A DNA stretch of 20,131 nucleotides from UMGS1601 sp900553335 (GTDB lineage Bacteria > Bacillota > Clostridia > Oscillospirales > Ruminococcaceae). This document shows positions 17,001-20,131 of this stretch, one piece after another (position 1 is the stretch's first letter; every line of letters begins with the position of its first letter). Made by a program: the position numbers and the translations under genes. The stretch is taken from contig CALEUW010000036.1 of assembly GCA_937920725.1 (NCBI GenBank), positions 1 to 20,131 on the forward strand. The letters are read 5' to 3'. Under the pieces are notes generated by a model, which was not told the DNA's origin, searched no databases, and saw nothing but the letters and a program-made list of their open reading frames with translations.

Positions 17001-20000
17001 ATAATATAAGAAAAGAAAAACGCATTGATGTTGTTATCGGATTGCCTGCCGCAGGAAAGTCTTCCGTGCTTGCTGATCCGCTTTCAAATGTCTATGGCTC
17101 AAGAATTGTTGATTGCGATATTGTGAAAGAACTATTGCCTGAGTTTAACAACGGATACGGTTCTGATGCTGTTCACAAGGAAAGCAAGTTAATAAACGAT
17201 AATATTCTTGATAGGGCAATGGAAAACGGCGAAAATATCGTGCTTCCGATTGTTGGAAGCGGATATAACAAGCTTGAGCAAAAACTGCAAAGCTATAAAG
17301 ATAGAGGTTACAGCGTATATTTGCACTTAAACGAGCTTCCGATGAATAAGTCATTGGGAAGAATGTTAAATCGTTTTTTTGAGACAGGGCGTTTTTTAAA
17401 CCCGTCGCTGCCTTATGAATACCAAGATAAACCAACAAAAGTATTTAACCGTATAATAGCAGAGAGAGGAGATTTAATTGATGGATACTCGCACTACTCA
17501 AACGATGTCAAACGAGGAGAAAAACCAATCTTCATTAAAGGAACAGAAAGAGTCGAAAAGGCTATTGACGCTGGAAGAAATGAGAGCGATCGACAAGAAA
17601 GTTTGGGAAGACCGCAAAGACGATTGACAGAAACGTCCGAAGCAGAAGCTTTAATAAAGAAGTACTCCTTAATGGAGGACGTGGATATAAAAGCTGCACA
17701 GGCTGCTATTAAAGCAAACCAAGAGCTTGAAAAGCAGGTAAAGCTTGCAGGTAAGTTGTTCAAAAAAGCAGGAACGGTACTTGACTATAAGAGTGTTCAG
17801 AAAATTTCTAACGAATTATTGAGAAAGTACCGTTTTAGCGGCGACACGGGTATGAGAAATTATATAACGGAAAAGCTTTATGCCTTTTATACCTACGCCA
17901 CGAGCGAAGATGCAGACGACGGAAGTGCTTACGCTTATGCAAGAGAGATCGGAGAGGATATTGAGAAAGTAAACGGGGTTGATATTGAAAGCTCAGAGTT
18001 CGGAGAAGAAATGTCCGACATTATTGCTTTGGATATTTCCTCAAAATATACGGAAACGGCTATATTAAAGTCTCCCGAAGAGTATACCAAAGAAACCGAC
18101 AGGCTTAGAGAAAGTCTTAGGCAGGAAAAGGCAAAGACAAACAAGAATGATGAAACTATTTTAAAACTTACAAGAGATTTAAAAACCGCTGTAAGTAATT
18201 TTCATTCTGCTGTAGAAACTAAACAAAAGTATAAAAGTGAAGTTTATGAGCTTAAAAGGAAGCTTGTACAAACGGAAAATAAGCTGGCTAAGCAAAAGCA
18301 GTCTTATGAGAAAAAGATAGCAAAGCTTAGGTCTAATAAGAGCAAGAAAAAAGCAAACGCAGTTGAACAATTGCGTCCGCCTCAAAAGAAATTCAGAAAT
18401 TTAGAAACGATTCAGCTTGTCGCTGAGCATGGAGCTTATGAGCAGAATGAGGGAAGCAGCAGAGACATATTCGTACCAAAGAAGGACAAGCAGGGTAAAG
18501 TGATTTCAAAATCTGTCAAAACTGTTGTAGAAAGCGATTACGTTTCAGACAGCGCAGTATCGGCTATTAATCACGCTATGCTTGAGGGTGCAATGTCGCA
18601 CGAAGTTAAAACAAACAAATCTGCACAGAAAGCAGCAGACAGAATATTTGAGCGGCAAGGCTATGAGGGAGCGTATAACGAGTTTGTAAGCCGAATAGAG
18701 CTTTCAAAGGAATTTGCAAACAATGGTCCTGATATGGTCGCTTTGGGTGCAAGGCTTTTGCAAGAAGCCAAAGAAAGAGGCGATGACACAGCAGCTGCTG
18801 ATATTACAGCCAATCTTGCGGTATATGCGCTTTTGGGTGGAAGAGTGACGCAGTCATATAATATGATAAAAGCGTGCGGCGCAACCGGTCAGGCTCTTTT
18901 CTTTGAAAGATTTGTTAAAAACAGAAATATTGCTAATGAAAAAGAGTGGGCAAAAAAGTGGAGCGTTAATGCAAAAGAAAAATATCTGGGAAAGACGAGT
19001 GAATTTAAACCGCTTGTGCTGAATGAAGAGCTTATGAAAAAGCTCGTTGTAGCAACAGAGCAGGAGGATATTGACAACATCTCAACGGCAATAATGCTTG
19101 ACATTGCTGATCAGGTGCCGTCTACAGCAGGAGAGAAAATACAAGCATGGAGATATTTTTCAATGCTTTTCAATCCTACGACACACATTAGAAATGTTAC
19201 AGGAAATGCGGTATTTGCAACAGTAAGACAAGGTCAAAACGTCATTAAAACGGGACTTGAACAGGCACTCAACAAAGCTACAAAAGGCAAGGTAAAACTT
19301 ACAACGTCAATAGCCGTAGGTAAGGAGTACAGAGATTTTGCAAAAAGTGACTGGAAAAAAAGTCAAAAAATAGCGATGATGTCGGGAAAGTTTAATCTTG
19401 AAAACTTTATCACGCAGAATAAAAAGCTGTATAAACACAAGATTTTTAACGCAACTATCGAAAAGGCAATAAAGTGGAATTCTAATATGCTTGAAAAAGA
19501 GGACGGCATTTTTATGAAACTCGCATATACTCAAGCACTTGGAAGATACTTGCAAGTCAATAACATTTCCCTTAAGGAAAATTCAAACGCAGAGCTTGAA
19601 GCTGAGAGGCAGAGGCAGTTAGCGGAAGCAAGAGCTAACGCATTTATGGAAGCGGAGACCGCAACATTCAGAAATGCAAATGCTATAGCTACAGCTCTTA
19701 CGCAATTGTCAAACCAAAATGCAGCGTTTAATTTAATGGTTAATTCGATAATGCCGTTTAAGAAAACCCCTGCGAATATTTTTATTCAATCTATGCGTTA
19801 TTCCCCGATAGGAATAGGCATGGGAATAAAACAAATCGTAAGGGACGGAGTAAAAGGACAAAAAACGGCAAATGAAATAATAGATACTTTTGCAAGTGGA
19901 TTAACCGGCACGGGAATATTCCTTTTAGGTATGCTGCTTAGAAAGCTCGGAATACTTCAAGGTCTTTTCGGCGATGACGATATTTTAAACGACGAACAGG

Positions 20001-20083
20001 GATTACAGGAAAACTCAATTACTATATGTGGGTATACTTTTACAATTGATTGGTCTGCCCCTATGGTTGTTCCGTTGATGTAG
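11051..20083 (+). CDS. giant polyvalent (multi-effector) phage protein, 3010 aa
   Basis: One unbroken frame with ribosome binding site AAAGGAG (11038-11044) overlapping the previous stop. Order of parts by residue: basic N terminus with two RRxxAYxIM motifs (7-41); polar region; three Gly/Ala-rich hydrophobic segments (about 334-356, 413-435, 571-592); long linker region; PBECR-like nuclease domain copy 1 (1038-1188); HExxH metallopeptidase (1234-1455, HETSH at 1306); PBECR-like copy 2 (1491-1638); unassigned module (1701-1883); zeta-toxin-like kinase (1975-2190, Walker A at 1997); coiled coil (2345-2440); conserved C-terminal region (2445-3010) with YFSMLFNPTTHIRNVTGN and a hydrophobic helix at 2947-2974. 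This is the layout of the 'polyvalent proteins' described by Iyer, Aravind and colleagues, thought to enter the host with the DNA and disable defences or reprogram the cell. It probably also serves as an internal virion protein. The stop comes abruptly after WSAPMVVPLM. Confidence 0.9.
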   Translation: MAVNKKRRSRAYEIMKASPQERMHLNDGSEKNRRTTAYAIMNQNTRDQKAAEQERLKALAQQRAEREQKKQKNLNDFSNLAYRAANAGAKTVVYKNFNDKLSEMAMENAYNSEYLDSESSNSSNPMQTNSHNSFARTNDFFKSPYYLEGEYKAKQDLKNLGIDENSEAAKQVTKIYGNNAIVKSHRMQDLMNMSEDELKGFTPNSKEEAEAYLQRVQEINKEYAIAQSKGTVDENGMPKRVNESNVDIGGKDTELTMMSIENAYKYGVELDDGQIKAYEDLKERQENEKFSISSSKNLMKEALDTDYDNYTESFKEKSVGEKLDDAFADVNSAIGGLGESAWSAITSFAGSVAKPLYEALNFITVDTFGTGKFAEWAEDVSNYEEKTHNDALEANKEVFSDEAAEYVTMFEEAAAQAIPNVAMAILTGGASGAVTSESLMANATRNISGSTLKNTALTVVEGIKQYMKNPMFTTTFISEAGEAYDDAIENGSDKATALYNAFTVGLLNGLIEMGGGLETGETNFLKDALDEGMEEIWQGSVSNLMAKATYTPDMQWISTDGSDAVFNVKELLLSFLGGVVGGAAGGGIVTGINNAVNPVTTSLQNRVYGDTLKTDTNTLSQYAQIALENGSKRDVNTANEIMLAIQNGTLDEVSSIKVGKFAQNAAKLYQNKYIAAIAQDEAGTSIKERTKSATEIYNTLQNIYTNPEFILNDTRAVMIRRNKVAAESISRSAGLNSTINAQTPVSTVKTIARMVSNGVSVNNGQSVNIDSTGRISNTAAPAQIDVNAAQRIKNGNGSLSDYLSVTGKTLDDYRDSWGEVNADTLRREAHEIIDNNGILADVDNSALSDISNSRRMLNNIQNGSSQSQNGVEIENISGMRSISPQNIVEIKDGDLTLDNGRTVSAENAPFTDDAQALYTASARYKDNAVATAFINGYDGYGGLDVETYAKNFDGVYNVYKAQGGVKLTDEFRDKSTEAFKSRMGTKAYNAAKQAGIKARKSNERNIEGKKKSSQKATENGSRYSLNPYSQKEKDNWKNSKKIIVYENQEMFSDFINNALRDGNYQKTMYFGKINKSLSDKIMASTGINLLNYNITLRADEVRKIIKSHGNESIENKRGQRAITKQDLLNVLEIMNNYDEAIEDKGGYQGLRAINFVKYSPTKTTVFAKIRNKSIDLSIHTMYSSKKNSNLATVADEKSPASTSKTNSSTVTINSIPQNKNTVNGSILEKISKKGVVTESYKKEWTLSAKEKVTESVIKQIANEYAKRGVNVDIVYDENGNNGQWNPKTNTVTVNLAANNPLAAFFHETSHMVKQYSGEYWNDISLMCITYLAETKKTSISELADIKKKLYQTENEEFVNEELVSDAVSLIAQDKQAVRKLYNSLIENNTPKSRIQKILDKFKEVLMRLRTHFIKLGKSFNTNVEAVGMSEISGFSSYVNKLSEGLSTAINELETYGEDEKVKFSVRESEKYTFDTAHNSFTDYKADTKNNLKLRNIEIVDNENQLENIISNALDNRQSKNNYCLGAVSDDLLTKIKGDIGENIFKNGQYSFIISSDDIRHIQEHFKDTKDIKQAIFRLCDTVNNYDTVKLDKQGNRNLLVFEKSYSDYNYLSVELASKKNRSIDLITFYVTLNNKKRVLLNSSAENNTATRGEYNSSNNNISQNDTIVNNSISENGENDTKFSLKENNDNISENSENNTNKFYTIASNSKYAGVGEYNHFSLSVVKRLIKEGQRFRKEYESYTQFAYSNEYDQYSLLEHQFVDIGFDNPDIDANSLTVKKYLRIGEPKVENLTYLNSYNNAEDKREDGVSVITSGWLKSLKSVFFGSSNEKLASRGVYEIEGIDLNFLGGDDEVLIYPVSWAKKTNIKSRKKLEAAVKYLEESQNSEQDTKFSLKEDTTNWKPITPTAETQKVLNRLANNEHVSLDTIRMLKEIREAYAQLGDYEPTANINTPSRQELRQKIQDDVEKLGSARLDENGEWVYDNNIRKEKRIDVVIGLPAAGKSSVLADPLSNVYGSRIVDCDIVKELLPEFNNGYGSDAVHKESKLINDNILDRAMENGENIVLPIVGSGYNKLEQKLQSYKDRGYSVYLHLNELPMNKSLGRMLNRFFETGRFLNPSLPYEYQDKPTKVFNRIIAERGDLIDGYSHYSNDVKRGEKPIFIKGTERVEKAIDAGRNESDRQESLGRPQRRLTETSEAEALIKKYSLMEDVDIKAAQAAIKANQELEKQVKLAGKLFKKAGTVLDYKSVQKISNELLRKYRFSGDTGMRNYITEKLYAFYTYATSEDADDGSAYAYAREIGEDIEKVNGVDIESSEFGEEMSDIIALDISSKYTETAILKSPEEYTKETDRLRESLRQEKAKTNKNDETILKLTRDLKTAVSNFHSAVETKQKYKSEVYELKRKLVQTENKLAKQKQSYEKKIAKLRSNKSKKKANAVEQLRPPQKKFRNLETIQLVAEHGAYEQNEGSSRDIFVPKKDKQGKVISKSVKTVVESDYVSDSAVSAINHAMLEGAMSHEVKTNKSAQKAADRIFERQGYEGAYNEFVSRIELSKEFANNGPDMVALGARLLQEAKERGDDTAAADITANLAVYALLGGRVTQSYNMIKACGATGQALFFERFVKNRNIANEKEWAKKWSVNAKEKYLGKTSEFKPLVLNEELMKKLVVATEQEDIDNISTAIMLDIADQVPSTAGEKIQAWRYFSMLFNPTTHIRNVTGNAVFATVRQGQNVIKTGLEQALNKATKGKVKLTTSIAVGKEYRDFAKSDWKKSQKIAMMSGKFNLENFITQNKKLYKHKIFNATIEKAIKWNSNMLEKEDGIFMKLAYTQALGRYLQVNNISLKENSNAELEAERQRQLAEARANAFMEAETATFRNANAIATALTQLSNQNAAFNLMVNSIMPFKKTPANIFIQSMRYSPIGIGMGIKQIVRDGVKGQKTANEIIDTFASGLTGTGIFLLGMLLRKLGILQGLFGDDDILNDEQGLQENSITICGYTFTIDWSAPMVVPLM
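12023..12850 (+). other. hydrophobic Gly/Ala-rich region of the polyvalent protein
   Basis: Residues about 325-600 contain three segments able to enter or cross a membrane: IGGLGESAWSAITSFAGSV (from 334), AIPNVAMAILTGGASGAV (from 417) and LLLSFLGGVVGGAAGGGI (from 571). The acidic helix DALDEGMEEIWQG lies between the second and third. Such segments in ejected phage proteins are thought to help form a conduit through the host envelope; here that is inference. Confidence 0.55.
14162..14614 (+). other. PBECR3-like nuclease domain, copy 1
   Basis: Residues 1038-1188: KKIIVYENQEMFSDFINNAL, MYFGKINKSLSDKI, then NITLRADEVRKIIKSHG with H1108 in the place of the conserved [R/K]..I..H motif, and a C-terminal strand NKSIDLSIHTMY. 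This pattern recalls the phage Barnase-EndoU-colicin E5/D-RelE-like family (PBECR), a predicted tRNA/RNA-cleaving fold. The family assignment is from memory of the motif layout. Catalysis is unproven. Confidence 0.6.
14750..15415 (+). other. HExxH metallopeptidase domain of the polyvalent protein
   Basis: Residues about 1234-1455. The strand NTVTVNLAANNPLAAFF leads into HETSHM (H1306, E1307, H1310), a zinc-binding HExxH helix. The third ligand is probably E1360 or E1361 in NEELVSDAV, about 50 residues on, as in gluzincin-like peptidases of phage polyvalent proteins. It sits between the two nuclease-like copies. It could cut host proteins or release the flanking modules from the giant chain. 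Confidence 0.75.
15521..15964 (+). other. PBECR3-like nuclease domain, copy 2
   Basis: Residues 1491-1638 repeat the layout of copy 1: NQLENIISNAL, YCLGAVSDDLLTKI, QYSFIISSDDIRHIQEHF (H1564), a VNNYD turn and the strand NRSIDLITFYV. The two copies share position and type of most key residues but are clearly diverged, so this is not a recent duplication. Confidence 0.6.
16085..16108 (+). repeat. 24-bp perfect direct repeat, left copy
   Basis: Begins GATACAAAGTTTTCTC and is identical over 24 bases to 16715-16738. It encodes the junction motif KFSLKE. The copies are 630 bases apart, a whole number of codons, and bracket the unassigned module. Confidence 0.95.
16151..16699 (+). other. unassigned module of the polyvalent protein (possible ADP-ribosyltransferase-like end)
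   Basis: Residues 1701-1883. A helical first half is rich in Tyr/Glu (LIKEGQRFRKEYESYTQF). A second half holds strands GVSVITSGWLKSLKSVFFG, RGVYEIEGIDLNFLGG and DDEVLIYPVSW. The last strand pair loosely recalls the ExE/EVLxP end of ADP-ribosyltransferases, but the expected Arg and Ser-Thr-Ser motifs are not convincing. I do not recognise the family. The module is flanked by KFS[L] junctions and the 24-bp repeat. Confidence 0.4.
16715..16738 (+). repeat. 24-bp perfect direct repeat, right copy
   Basis: Identical to 16085-16108, in the same reading frame, at the junction between the unassigned module and the kinase module. Confidence 0.95.
16973..17620 (+). other. zeta-toxin-like P-loop kinase domain of the polyvalent protein
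   Basis: Residues about 1975-2190. The strand RIDVVIGLPAAGKSS gives a Walker A motif (1997-2005, Lys2003). VDCDIVKELLPEF (D2021, D2023) matches the substrate-side D of zeta toxins. NIVLPIVGSG is a central strand, and MLNRFFETGRFLNP supplies the arginines expected to contact phosphates. Zeta toxins phosphorylate UDP-N-acetylglucosamine and block wall synthesis; polyvalent versions may use other substrates. No epsilon-type antitoxin gene is seen nearby. Confidence 0.75.
18383..20080 (+). other. conserved C-terminal region of the polyvalent protein
   Basis: Residues 2445-3010 follow a coiled coil (2345-2440). Helical throughout, with YFSMLFNPTTHIRNVTGN at 2702-2719, a motif I recall from many Clostridia phage polyvalent proteins, and a hydrophobic helix FASGLTGTGIFLLGMLLRKL from 2947. 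It may anchor the chain in the virion or in the host membrane. No enzyme motif is visible. Confidence 0.55.
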
Positions 20084-20131
20084 GACGGATTTTGCGGACA
20101 TTCAAAATAAAAAAGAATGTGGAGGTAACAG
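20084..20131 (+). promoter_or_regulatory. ribosome binding site of the next gene at the window edge
   Basis: The last 48 bases contain no gene. GGAGGT at 20121-20126 is a strong ribosome binding site with no start codon inside the window, so another + strand gene probably begins within a few bases of the edge. Confidence 0.6.

Noticed and set aside
20081..20083. TAG stop of the giant gene as a sign of stop-codon reassignment
   Set aside because: TAG also ends the genes at 414, 2257, 5636 and 6979 with ribosome binding sites for the next genes beside them, and reading through 20083 adds only 8 codons before TAA.
1..20131. CRISPR array, tRNA genes, insertion sequences, integrase or attachment sites
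   Set aside because: No regularly spaced repeats with unique spacers, no cloverleaf candidates, no transposase or recombinase motifs and no terminal inverted repeats were seen; nearly all the sequence is late-gene coding DNA.

Overview
The window is an uninterrupted block of late (packaging, head and virion) genes of a tailed phage or prophage, all on the + strand. Modest GC, strong AGGAGG/AAGGAG-type ribosome binding sites and the protein families point to a Firmicutes host, most likely a gut Clostridia (Ruminococcus/Oscillospiraceae-like). This host assignment is inference. The standard code is used: TAG, TAA and TGA all end real genes.

Layout: the 3' end of an unidentified gene (1-111) and a small Cys-rich phage protein (166-414) close with an intrinsic terminator. 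The morphogenesis run then begins: terminase small subunit (493-873), terminase large subunit (863-2257), portal (2263-4224), Prp-type cysteine protease (4234-4584), scaffold (4692-5636), N4-gp56-type major capsid protein (5667-6680) and a 73-aa protein (6758-6979). A second terminator at about 6987-7014 separates the head block from a connector/adaptor-like protein (7037-7582), a large beta-rich tail hub/nozzle-like protein (7584-9731), a 51-aa coiled-coil ORF (9728-9883), a Gln/Asn-rich coiled-coil protein (9885-11039) and one giant ORF of 3010 codons (11051-20083). No tape-measure, tail-tube or baseplate genes lie between head and the giant gene. With the hub-like protein this suggests a short-tailed (podovirus-like) virion in which the last two proteins are internal or ejected proteins.

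Two systems stand out. First, the phage carries its own Prp-like protease, and both the scaffold and the major capsid protein start with the sequence this protease family recognises (LQYFA and NLQFFA near the N terminus, as in the N-terminal extension of ribosomal protein L27). Protease and both presumed substrates are consecutive genes, which gives a concrete model for prohead maturation. Second, the giant ORF is a 'polyvalent' protein: hydrophobic Gly-rich segments, two diverged copies of a PBECR-type nuclease-like domain, an HExxH metallopeptidase, an unassigned module, a zeta-toxin-like P-loop kinase, a coiled coil and a conserved C-terminal region. Its modules are punctuated by a recurring [K/R][F/Y]S[L/V] tetrapeptide at five junctions. 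One module is bracketed by a 24-bp perfect direct repeat. This looks like a shuffling cassette array of effectors delivered with the phage DNA.
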